From Hymenopellis radicata (taxonomy: Eukaryota > Basidiomycota > Agaricomycetes > Agaricales > Physalacriaceae), in assembly GCA_015501595.1 (NCBI GenBank), contig JADNRX010000794.1, forward strand, positions 1-22,191: 22,191 nucleotides of DNA. The letters run 5' to 3'. The notes below the pieces were generated by a model, which saw only the letters and a list, made by a program, of their open reading frames with translations, did no database searches and was not told the origin of the DNA. The position numbers were made by a program, and so were the translations under genes. Below, piece by piece: positions 11,264-20,804 of this stretch. Numbering within the stretch: position 1 is the stretch's first letter; each line of letters starts with the position of its first letter.

Positions 11264-11929
11264 GTATCATGAATCATTATATGACACTTTACTACTTCTA
11301 CACGAGCCCTGTAACGAGTCACGACCTTTATCTACTTGTGCTAGTGACCTGGCACTTGAATGTCAATTCTCATTGCCACGCCTGAACCTCTGCATGATCG
11401 CGACCTGGAGGAATGACATTACCGGACAGCGCAATCCGTCAGACCCGAAGAAGCGTACCGAAGAGATTACGCGTATCCGAAGACACGAGTCAATCCTCAC
11501 GGACACAAGAACAATAGAAGCAGCGATGTAGCTACTTACTAGCGATGAGTGATCAACACCACAAAGTAATGCGCGTGGCGACATCTGGTTCTCGGGGAAT
11601 ATTGCTCAAAAGGAGCAAGCTTGCAGCTGAAGCGCTCAGGGAAGGGACCGTAATCTCTGTCTCTGAGAAGTAAGAATGTGGGGAGATCTTTACACGATGA
11701 CCGCTTCAGACCGCTTTGATGAAGAGTAGATTTTATTTGTCCTTGTTATGAGAAGGACCACAACCAGGCGATTCTGGAGAAACGAGCAGCTTGATAACTC
11801 TCTACAATTGAAGTACATTGGTGTTTAACTTTGATCGCATACATGGAACTAATAAATTGACGGGATTTGTACCCCCGCCTCAGGCAAACGGCGAAACACA
11901 GGCAATGCATGCGCTGTGAGGAGCCAGAC
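11264..11929. other. Intergenic stretch between convergent FMO-A and UbiA genes
   Basis: Lies between two stop codons, so only 3' flanks are expected. It contains instead a block resembling the 5' flank of FMO-B (see the repeat entry at 11605-11750). Open frames such as 11202-11531 on the plus strand run on from the end of FMO-A in another frame and show no protein-like pattern. Confidence 0.45.
11605..11750. repeat. Diverged direct repeat copy 1, orphan FMO-B-type 5' flank
   Basis: Three exact blocks occur in the same order and orientation here and at 20975-21148. They are CTCAAAAGGAGCAA (11605-11618), ACACGATGACCGC (11692-11704) and TTTATTTGTCCTT (11732-11744). Between them GAAGCGC and CAGGGAAGG also recur. 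Spacing between blocks is 87 and 40 nt here against 113 and 42 nt in the other copy, so the pair is homologous but diverged. The other copy lies upstream of the FMO-B start, whereas this one lies 340 nt beyond the FMO-A stop and reads towards a gene end. Similarity seems to continue weakly leftwards to about 11440. Confidence 0.6.
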
Positions 11930-13068
11930 CTACGAGAAATCAGCATGTAGGCCTGTTGATAATGGTAGCTCGCTCACGCTATACCACCAGTACGCGTCGC
12001 GATCAGCCTCTTCTGAATGATAGTGACAGTATTTCCACATTGAAAAGACGCCCAATAGAGAGAGGATGACCGACACCGGGAGAGGCGGCTCCCAATAGTA
12101 CACCAAGACGGCCGTCCAGGCCGAGACTAGGGCAGTAAGCGACCCACGACCGACCCATTGGGGCTCAACATGGGCGAGCGTGAAACGCCCGATAGCTGCG
12201 TCGCCGGCGCGGTCGCGGAAGTCCTGGGCATGTCCCTGCGAAGATGAATACATGGTTAGAGTCAGGTGTCAGCACTTACAGTAGTAGTGTGAATGGCAGC
12301 GCTGAAGAACACAGCGACAGCGGAGATCTGAGAGAGCGGTCGGTTGTGGTCTAAGAATGAGGCGGCACCCGTCAAACCTCAGGTCAATCAGTTCAATTTG
12401 AGAATTACCGAACACGACCGTCGTTCCAGAAATATAGGTGGCGTAACCAATTGCACCCAAGAAGGATTTCATGAACCAGTTCTTCGAAAGACCGCCTTCG
12501 TTGTAAACAACAATAGCAATGAAATACGGAATGGTAAAGTGCACAGTGCCGTGATAGAGACTGTACGCGAACGCAAGTCCTAGAACGACGTAGTAGAGAT
12601 TCTGGGCATCGGCCAACGAGATGCGCCCGGAAACGATAGGTCTAGTTGGCTTAGAAAGTTGATCTTCTTCGAAGCCGGTGATCTACAGTCTCGATAAACA
12701 TCGACACCATATCATTCTGCCAGAAGGAAGGCACCTGGTTTTGTACCTAACGAAGGTCGTCAATGTGAGTCAGTGGAAAGACACCAAACACATACCTCGA
12801 AGGAGAGGATGTGAAGTTCAAACCAAACAATGCCTTGTATGAATGCCCACAGATCGGTAGGCATAGCTAGGACACAGCACATCCCGAGCTGATTTAGATG
12901 TCAATCAAGCGGAACTGATGAATGAGGGCGGAAGGAGCGTACACTCGGAGTGATAACTGGGACTAGATCTGACTTCGAGAAGAGCAGCACGGTACACATC
13001 GTCTGCACACTTTGGCAGACCATGGCATAAACGTAGTTCGTCAAAGTCGAGAGCGGAGAGTACTTCAT
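11930..13068 (-). CDS. UbiA-type aromatic prenyltransferase, six exons, intact
   Basis: Integral membrane enzyme of 293 residues that transfers an isoprenoid chain from a prenyl diphosphate to an acceptor, usually an aromatic ring. Exons on the minus strand: 13068-12943, 12888-12796, 12746-12735 (12 nt), 12682-12409, 12350-12280, 12235-11930; all phases agree and introns are 44-58 nt. The first metal/diphosphate motif is N76-Q77 with E82-E83-D84 (NQITGFEEDQLSKP), followed by RPIVSGRIS at 91-99. The second acidic motif is QDFRDRAGD at 196-204 (D197, D200, D204). Several hydrophobic segments fit membrane helices, for example YYVVLGLAFAYSLY and LVSAWTAVLVYYW. Fungal members often replace the classical NDxxDxxxD by N-Q...EED, as here. 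The start ATG is preceded by TTCTCAG, so an upstream exon cannot be excluded. It lies tail-to-tail with FMO-A and downstream of FMO-C. Donor and acceptor substrates are not readable. Confidence 0.92.
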
Positions 13069-13806
13069 CTGAGAACGGGGAGAAGACGAGAGCACTTGAC
13101 GTTGGGATTAGATAGATATATCCATTATAATGCTATAGTTAGCTTCATCGTGCAAGTGCTCCTACGGTAGGGACAAATGTTCCGAGTAAAGCCTGGATGT
13201 ATTCGGAAAGAGTGCGCCGGTTCTTCTGATTGTTCAACGCCAAGCAGCGTGTCTCGTTGGTTAGTGTCCCTTCCACGGCAAAGATAGAAGGAAGGAAGGA
13301 AGGTAGTGTTACTATGTTACTATATTGGAACCCGCCTACGCTAATTGAATAGCTAAGGATATACCCCGACGGACCTGAGTAGCTGTAATAAAAAACCTAA
13401 GCAAATGAGTGGTGTAACGCTGTCCGAATTCTACGCTGACATCAACCCGATGACCATAGTCACGCCCCAGGGCTCATCCCACGGGGAGGAGAGGGTCGGC
13501 TAAGTGCCACAAAGCGTAAACTCGAAGTGCTGCCGGGCATGTTGTCTACGAAGGTCAGAGTATGAACGCGACGAAGTACGCGAGTCATCCTCCAATGCGT
13601 CCAAGTTGTTAGCACACGATCGTTTACTGAGAAGCAGGGCGGATAACGTAAGCAAGGGCGTCTGGGCCGAAATCGCCGATCGGCACCTTCAAAGGCTTCG
13701 CAAAGAACTTTGAAAGACTGTCGGTGGCCACAATGATTTTGCACATTGAAATACTCATGACAATTGGACGATTTCTCGCCTAAGGCTACGCTTCCACCTC
13801 GTTCTG
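13069..13806. promoter_or_regulatory. 5' flank of the UbiA gene, with a GAAG repeat
   Basis: Between the UbiA start and the FMO-C stop, both on the minus strand. On the minus strand a TATA-like AT-rich stretch (CATTATAATGGATATATC) lies at 13114-13131, about 45-65 nt before the UbiA ATG, and could be its core promoter. A short (GAAG)n tract sits at 13287-13303. Open frames at 13460-13822 (-) and 13504-13713 (+) overlap each other and show no family motif. Confidence 0.35.
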
Positions 13807-15905
13807 TCACCAGTCCCCACAATTGACCGGAATTACTGATTGGAGAAAGGATGGATCCATGAGGAATCGGAGTAGATGTAGAGTAGGTATCAGAAGATCT
13901 CTAGTTGGCAAATGTGTGCGGGCCGTCGTACTACGAGAACCCTGCAGCGGCATTTGATGTCTTCCCCAGATCAACCGCCACTCGTCAACGGCATCCTTCG
14001 CGTCATAATTGAACAGACGGATCCAATTGCTCCATCGGACTGCAAGCTCCTCTGCGTCGGTTTCGTCAGGCGCCTCATGTATGTGTAGTGTTCTCTCCAT
14101 GCTCGCGTCGCGCAGATCTCGGTCAGGTCCTGGAGGCATCATGGTGGACAAAAGTGCAAGCATCTCGTCCAGTTCGGCGGTCTTGCTCCTGGCGAACCGA
14201 ATTTCGTGATACCCCGTCATAAGGAACGAGATCTCGCTCTTGTCACTTATCGTCGAGAAAAGATGTGCTAGCGTGAATGCGTCTTCCATCTGAACAAACA
14301 TAAGCGCCGGATTGAAATGAAACATGAGATACCTACCGCGAGTGATCTACAATGCGCGCATCTCAGTACACAAACAGGGAGGAGAATGGGTACTTATACT
14401 CACGCATTGTAAGTGCCGTTGATCTGACGAAAAATCAGATTTCGCCATGCGGCACGATTAACGGAACTGACCATAGAAGACATCGCTGCATCGCCAATGA
14501 TAACAGCCTTATCGTGCGGACAAACAAAAGTATCAAGATCATCAAAGGTTTGAATTGTCGGATGCGCGATCCGTGACAGGTCGATGAGTTTCTTCAACCT
14601 GCCGCTAATCAGTATTGAAGGACACCAAGACTAGATGTCACTCACAACGGAGCGTACTCCTCGGCGGAGGCCTGGAGGTACTGCGAATTGATGGGTTCCC
14701 AGTAGTCTCTGTCTTCATCTGTAGCTAACCGAGGGGGTACTTTCTCCAGGGCGAGAATGTAGTTGTCTCCGTGCTGCAGAGTAGTTAGTGATTCCACAAA
14801 ATGAACCGAGAAGAAGCTGACCAAAGAACCGACAAGAGCATAGCCGTTCCCCATCCATATGGTTACCTAAAGGGCATCTACTCAGAACGATGGTACATAT
14901 AACACTACGAGGGACTAACCGCAGAAGACGTTGCCAAGGGAGCGGTGAGCTCGTTTTGTAGCATGTCAGACACCGGAACGGGTATATTAATTCTAGAAAT
15001 CGTGATGAATGGGTTAGTAAGATTCCCTTGCAAAAGGCGAACGTACGTACGAAATGATTTCGGTCAGAGGGAGTGAACTCGCAGCTTCATCATCATCATC
15101 ATCCTGCACGTCTCCTCCTTGAGAAGCAATGACGTGCCGTACGATGCTGTTTCGTCCATCCGCGCCAACAATCTACCGTCAATCCAGTGAATAGAATCGT
15201 CTTCGCAGTAGCACGTACAATATCAGCTTCAAGAAGCTCCCCGCTAGAAGATATCACGACTGAGGCTTTGTCCTTGCTTGTTGTGACGGACACCACCTCG
15301 GAATGATACCGAACCGATACATGATACTTCTCGCATTCCCGAAGGAGCAGACTGCAGAGGTCATAATACTGTGATGAGTCGCGAGTGAGCCATGGCCAGT
15401 GCTAATGGAGCACACGAACCGTGGTCATGTAAAAATCGGCGCCTAGATCCAACATAATCTGCGTGTAGAATCGCATGTGCCCAACCAGACGAGAGGTTTC
15501 AACTGAAAGTTTCTCCGTAAGTCTTGAAAGCGATGAATCGAGGATGAAATCTACCTGAGCGAAACTCGACCCTAACACACACTAAGCAATGAATCGAATA
15601 GATAAAGCCGCACGCACCCAGAACATTTCAGCCACTTTTCCTGGAGCGACTGCACAAGATCGGGATATGTGGTCTTCAGCAGACGCGTCATACTGGGAGG
15701 TACTCTTAGTCCACCTGCCCCTATTTCCTACAAACACGCCGAGTCATATATCCGCGGCAGAGCTGCACGCAGAACACACCTTCTCCAGCGGCGCATTCTT
15801 TTCCACAACCGTGACATTGTGTCCGTCCCTCGCCAGAATAGAGGCGCAGGTCAATCCAGCAACGCTAGCGCCAACTACAACAAATTCAAGAGCAAGAAAG
15901 GGCAT
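13807..15905 (-). CDS. FAD-dependent monooxygenase FMO-C, salicylate-hydroxylase-like, about 11 exons
   Basis: Single-component flavoprotein monooxygenase, about 526 residues, of the group that hydroxylates or oxidatively decarboxylates aromatic acids with NAD(P)H and O2. Exons on the minus strand: 15905-15780, 15727-15618, 15571-15555 (17 nt), 15502-15420, 15368-15219, 15172-15051, 14992-14920, 14866-14646, 14604-14472, then probably 14423-14404 and 14332-13807. Motifs: FAD Rossmann VVVGASVAGL (residues 9-18) with VVEK; GAGGLRVPPSM; GADGRNSIVR (165-174), the DG motif that contacts FAD and NAD(P)H; VIIGDAAMSSM with GDAA at 338-341, where Met replaces the usual His; EDAFTLAHLF; and the typical C-terminal FNYDAKDAVDEW. 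An acidic stretch with five Asp codons in a row lies after GADG. The region between GDAA and EDA does not splice to the expected length, so the last introns are uncertain. It shares strand and neighbourhood with UbiA. Confidence 0.85.
15089..15103 (-). repeat. In-frame GAT microsatellite, five Asp codons, in FMO-C
   Basis: Five ATC units on the plus strand read as five GAT codons on the minus strand, just after the GADGRNSIVR motif in exon 6 of FMO-C (QDDDDDEAASS). The tract lies in a surface-like acidic insertion and keeps frame whatever its copy number, so it is a likely site of length variation. Confidence 0.85.
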
Positions 15906-18634
15906 CTGTGAAAGCGATGGTATACAATCAAGTGAGCGGTTTGTATAATCGTCGATGAGCGGAGAGGACCGCGTGTCATGGCAATCAGTTTGGCAAACGT
16001 GAACACGACCTCCGCCGTACCCTGACTGCAACTGATGCAGATAACGGCACTGGTTGCCTGCAGGCTTGAACATGCATGATATGTTCCCGCGGCGCGTTAG
16101 GCGAAGGCACCACGTACCCACAACCACCAGGGTAGGCTGTAGAGCCATCAGGCTTGATTTCTCAAGGGCACGGAAATGCTACTCATTGGCTAGAACAACG
16201 ACGGGAAGCAGGGTGAACAGTCCGTCGGATTCGGTCGACTGCATCTAGACGCGAGTGGACTAGGAATTTGAGAAGCCTCGCGGTATGTACGGGTTTGATG
16301 CCTTTGGGCCCTTGAGCCTGCAGTTGAGAGAATAATCGGTAACCCAAGTGTCTCTGTGGTCGTAGCGTGTGGTCTACAGCGAATGAACACTGCGTAGCAC
16401 CACCACAATGTCAAGAATCCTGACCTCTAAAGAGCACGTGATGAGAGCCACAGCCTTGAGCACGACAAACACACCCCAAAGAATGAGGGTTATCCACCAC
16501 CACCACCAACAACAAATCGATCGCGTCCTTTTCCTCTCAAGGGCCCCGTATGCGCCGGTTTTCTTATGGCCTCTTCTAGGAGCCACAGTTCGCGCTCATC
16601 GATTGTCTAGACTCCATATACTGTGCGCAGCGCGGACTGGTTGGCGGACTGGCCCCGGACGAAATAAGGCGCATTGGAAGCTAGAGTTGCTGGGGTCTGG
16701 GCTAGAAAACAAACGAAGCTCGTAAGGCGGCAAATTGCTATGACGTCTACATTGGTGCTCGACTGCGGTAACTGGTTCGAATGGAGCGAACTCTTGCTTG
16801 GGACGTCGTCTACGAGACGCGTCTCTTTCCAGCTTGATTTCGCGTCGCTGGATATGACGCCTTTGCTGGCCGTGTTCCACCCCGCGATTGCAGTACCCGC
16901 CCTGATGTTCTCCACCTCGACTGTAGTGAGCATTTAGCATGTCGATATTTGTATTGTAGGACGGTGATCTTGCCATCGGCGGCTTCAACGAAGAACACTT
17001 ATACGTGGATACGCGGTCAAATCAACGCTATTTGATGCACGGATAGTTGGTCTACTTGACACCTTGTTCGGAGAGCCCGCTAGTGTTTAGTAAGTTCTAC
17101 CGCTTCACGCTTGCATCGGGACTTATTCGTCTGGCGGGTCGGGCAGTTCTAAGGACGCGTCAAGATGGGGTCTAGCTGTCATAATAGGAGCTTACTGGAG
17201 AGACGCCTGTGAGCCATTGTGCTAAAAGGCAGCGAAGCATGGCAGCGGAAATTGGCCAATGAAGGTAGAAGGAGAAAGGAGACGCTGGCTCCTATTAATC
17301 TCCTACATATTCGGACTATCTTCGTAACCATTAGCGTCCGCTCGAAGCACAAAGGGAGCAGCTTACTGCGAGTCATAAGAAAGATTTTGGCCACGCCTGA
17401 CGTATTGTTAGCCCTAGCCGTAGATGATACATTTTTGCAGTGGCTGTTCGTCCGGCATGCTCGTCCGGCCTTTTCGATATCTTCCGCACGAAGAAGAGGG
17501 TGATCCGAAAAAACGAGATGACACTCGTAAGGTCATTTCCAGCCGGGGGAAGCGGGAGGAAGTGCACGGCTAGCGGATGACCGCATAAACTCGAACGACG
17601 GCAAGGATCATTCAGTTACAGCAATATATGATATTATATCGCGGTTGGTTCTTGTCGACTAGGTTGTAATCCGTTTGGTCAAGGAGGCGATAGAGACCGA
17701 AAAGCCGCCGTGGCTACGACTATATGACTTGCTTGATAATTAGCGCGCGCATATATTCAGGAGAATTTATCGTACGATGCGGTCGCCCTCGTGTCAACCA
17801 ATGCACGGCGTAGGTGAGATATGCGCAGCAGATGCGATACGTATAGACGCGACTGAAGGGTGCATTAAGCCAGTGACCCCCGTGCGAGGGTGTATGAAAA
17901 CGTACCTAGGACCCGTCCGACGTGCCAGAAGAATCTGCACATAGCCCCTCCCAGTATCATTTGCTGCTAATTTGCTGCGTTTGGACGTTTCAGCACGAGG
18001 TCAGTGCAGGCATATCGGCACGTCAGCGCTACCGCCTTGTCGAAGGATGAACGTCATGCGTTCCTGACTGGCAGAAAAGACGCGCACATTTACATTTCAG
18101 CCAGGCCATGAATAAGGTCATACATGATAGCTTTATCGAGCGATATGGCGGGACGGCAAGCAGGCCAGCACTGTCGACGTCGAGCGCAATAAACCGGGAT
18201 GAGTGGTCAGAAGGAGAAAAGCGCAGTTGCCTATTTGGGATCTCATCGCGTCGCGTCCTTCCTTCTCTGCATTGCTCCCCCGCGGATGTTTCAAAATCTC
18301 AGACTGCTCCACAATAGCACTACCATCTGTCTTTGGCAAGATTCTCCCCTTCTGATGTTGGGGAGAAAAGTGTACTGTTTTCCTAGCTCCTGCTGAACTT
18401 TGGAAGGCACTCGTATCAAGACGAGCATCTCCTGCTCCCGTCTCGCCGTCATTCGATGACTACCAAAGACTTTCCTCTGCAATCAACGCGCACAATTTAA
18501 CCTAATCGACGCGCAGGCCAACACTGCAACTGGTAACCGGTTCCGAAGTCTTGCAGAGTCGGAGAGACGTGCGATGGACTGCGATGTTTTCGAAAAACGC
18601 GATTATATTAACAATACTATTGTACGCGAGAAGT
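15906..18634. other. Largest gap: 5' flank of FMO-C, then unassigned sequence
   Basis: About 2.7 kb between the FMO-C start and the FMO-B stop. The first few hundred bases should be the FMO-C promoter. A CAC/CAA-rich tract occurs at 16494-16512. Overlapping frames on both strands at 16374-16990 and a plus-strand frame at 17219-17503 show no recognisable domain, membrane pattern or exon chain. An AT-rich stretch lies at 17625-17645. I found no terminal repeats, tRNA or reverse transcriptase motifs. It may be decayed mobile DNA, but the sequence alone does not show that. Confidence 0.4.
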
Positions 18635-20804
18635 TCAGGTAGCCTTTGTAACGAGATAGCGATGTTTGAATGCAAACCACAGGATCTTCCCAAGGAGGAC
18701 TGGATGAAGGGCGTCGATGGAAGTATTGTTAAGCATCATCTGGCTGTGCCAGACGACGGAACCCGCTTGGCTGTCCTACGAAGATAGTTAGTTCGCCACT
18801 CGTAACGGACGACGAACACGTACCTCAACAGAGAGGAGTTGAAGCTGGCGCATAAGCCAGCGCTGGAATGATCCTACCGCAAGAGTCTCGCCTTGCATAG
18901 GGATGGTGGCAGGGAGTCCGTAATCTAGGACAAACGTCGCGTTGAGAATGTCGAATGAAACTACTGGGTGAGAGCTGTAACCTATGGTCTTCGTTATATT
19001 CCTAAGGATCGGTGTTAGCAACATCAGATTCAGCGTAACACTTTACGACTTGCCACAATGTCTGGATCCTTCGGGCTTGTTTCTTGAAGAATCGCTGCGA
19101 GAAGTTAGCAGGTAGGACGGACGTCTTGGTATCGCCCTTTGGCGATGCTTCGTGAAGCAGAGAGTTCATAGCCAGGACGCCTAGAAGTATTTTCGGGCAC
19201 CCATGTCTAGCACGAGGATCCGTTATAGGATTGCTGCGAGTTCCTAAGAAAGAGTAGCTCACCCGTATATAGGATTGACACGAGAAACTGTCCCCAATCG
19301 CAATCCAATTTGAGGGTAGGTCGGGACGTTTTCGAAATGAGTCCAGTAGGATGCAGCTAATAGTCTCTTATGAAGAAGCTTACATAGCGGGAAGACAAGA
19401 CTTACGAGCAGTAACGGCGCTGCAGGTGAGTGTGTCTTCGACCTCGCTCATCATCTCGAGGAAGGTCCAGAACCAATCCGGGAGAGGTCGGGTAACGTGG
19501 ATCGACGCGACGTATTCACGAACGCCGGCGAGATTTACTGGGAGGTCTCGAGATCCCCATCCACCGCAACACAAGAGGACTACCGTGCACGTATCAGGAA
19601 GCCACATTGAAATATAAGACATACGGCCTACCTGAGTTTCCCTCGAGCTTCATGGACGCGAAAATAACGAGTTTGCACATGCATATCCGGGGTCAGTGAA
19701 AGTATGCATCCGCCCACGTTTTGAAATCCTCCAGGGATAGGCAATCTCTCCGCTAGAGAGGTACTTACAACACAACGAATCGTGGAGTAGTGCATCTGGC
19801 CGTCGAAGGTGTCCGTGATGCGGGCGAGGATAGTCCTTCCGGGTGGTGCGTACTGCCAAACCCGGCGCGTTGTATCCACTTGATACCGGCTCGCGCACTT
19901 CCAGTACAATCTAGGAAGTAGTAAGAAGCTGGTCAACATCTGACGCGTGAGACGAACCTATAACGAGTGCTGCATCGATATCCAATTCGCCATCATGTGT
20001 GCGGACTTTGACTTGTCGAAGATATCCTGGAGCCGATGGATCCCTGGTCACCCCACGACAGTACCAGTTATCTGTTGTATGTCTGGAAACGCTGTCGAAT
20101 TAAGAGTGAGACGACGAATTAGCGTCTCAATTGCCCGCCGCGATGCAAGAGAGTTTTTGGGAGATCCCCAAGGTATTCCTCGTAGGGAACCCTAAGGTAT
20201 TGTCCCCAGAAGTTGGACTTAAAGTCAGCTGGGGCAATTCTGAACCGAAGAGTAGTTAGATTCAGTACGTTTAATGAGGAAAGTTAACTCACCCGATGCC
20301 AGACGCCATACATTCTTGCGCGAGATTGGGGAACAAACGGAGCAATCCGTAGTACAGACAGGCGAGGCTCGCTACAAGCGGTCAGAAGAGAAAAACTAAT
20401 CGGTAGATGCTGAATTCCAATTACCGTGGAGGGAATGATATTGAATCAACCTTGAGCGTGTCTGAGTTTGGGTCCATGATTGCACAAGACGTCCCTCTTC
20501 AGTGGATAACCAGGCCTCGGGTTCTATCACAATGACACGTTCAAAGTGGTCGTGGCAAGCCCGAGCGGTCAGGAGTCCACCAATGCTGCATGGCAAGGTG
20601 AGCCGTCAAAGTCATGAAGAGGATACCAACTGTACCTTCCGCCACAAACGACGGCTGTTCCAGGGATCTTCCTCTTCCGAGCAATACCAAGGGAGCGCAA
20701 GTCGTTGCTGCCAGTCTCGACTGAAAGAAGGTGACGGCGTAGGAAGTGCCATCCAGTGACTGTCGCGATGCCAAACAAAGCAGAAAAGCATAAAGAACAA
20801 TCAT
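18635..20804 (-). pseudogene. FMO-B, paralogue of FMO-A with at least seven small indels
   Basis: Same family, domain order and ten-exon plan as FMO-A. Exons on the minus strand: 20804-20636, 20585-20425, 20371-20293, 20239-19958, 19910-19632, 19579 to about 19406, 19356-19263, 19206-19050, 18988-18824, 18775-18635. Visible parts: N-terminal hydrophobic segment (MIVLYAF), CGGSIGGLLTARACHDHFER (Rossmann), LACLYYGLLRLFPNL, HYSTIRCVV, PIPGGFQN, PDWFWTFLEM, NPIYG with GHGCPKILLGVL, and QAGSVVWHSQMML. Against FMO-A the frame is broken by -1 at 20784-20787, -1 at 20147-20148, -1 at 20051-20054, -1 near 19841-19843, +1 at 19661-19664, -1 near 19319-19320 and -2 near 19281-19290. Exon lengths agree with these counts (exon 4 is 282 nt against 284; exon 7 is 94 against 97). 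Most breaks sit in short homopolymers, so assembly error is a possible alternative to true decay. It would have been a membrane-anchored flavoprotein oxidase or monooxygenase. Confidence 0.8.

Noticed and set aside
13460..13822. Minus-strand frame of 120 codons after FMO-C
   Set aside because: No motif, rich in Arg and Pro as in non-coding frames, and it overlaps the end of FMO-C in another frame.
15369..15419. In-frame stop in FMO-C after DLGADFYMTT
   Set aside because: A 51-nt GT-AG intron covers it and joins in phase to YYDLCSLLLREC, which fits the family.
16374..16990. Several overlapping frames of 70-130 codons on both strands
   Set aside because: They overlap each other on opposite strands, have no recognisable motif, and one owes its Trp or His run to the CAC/CAA tract.
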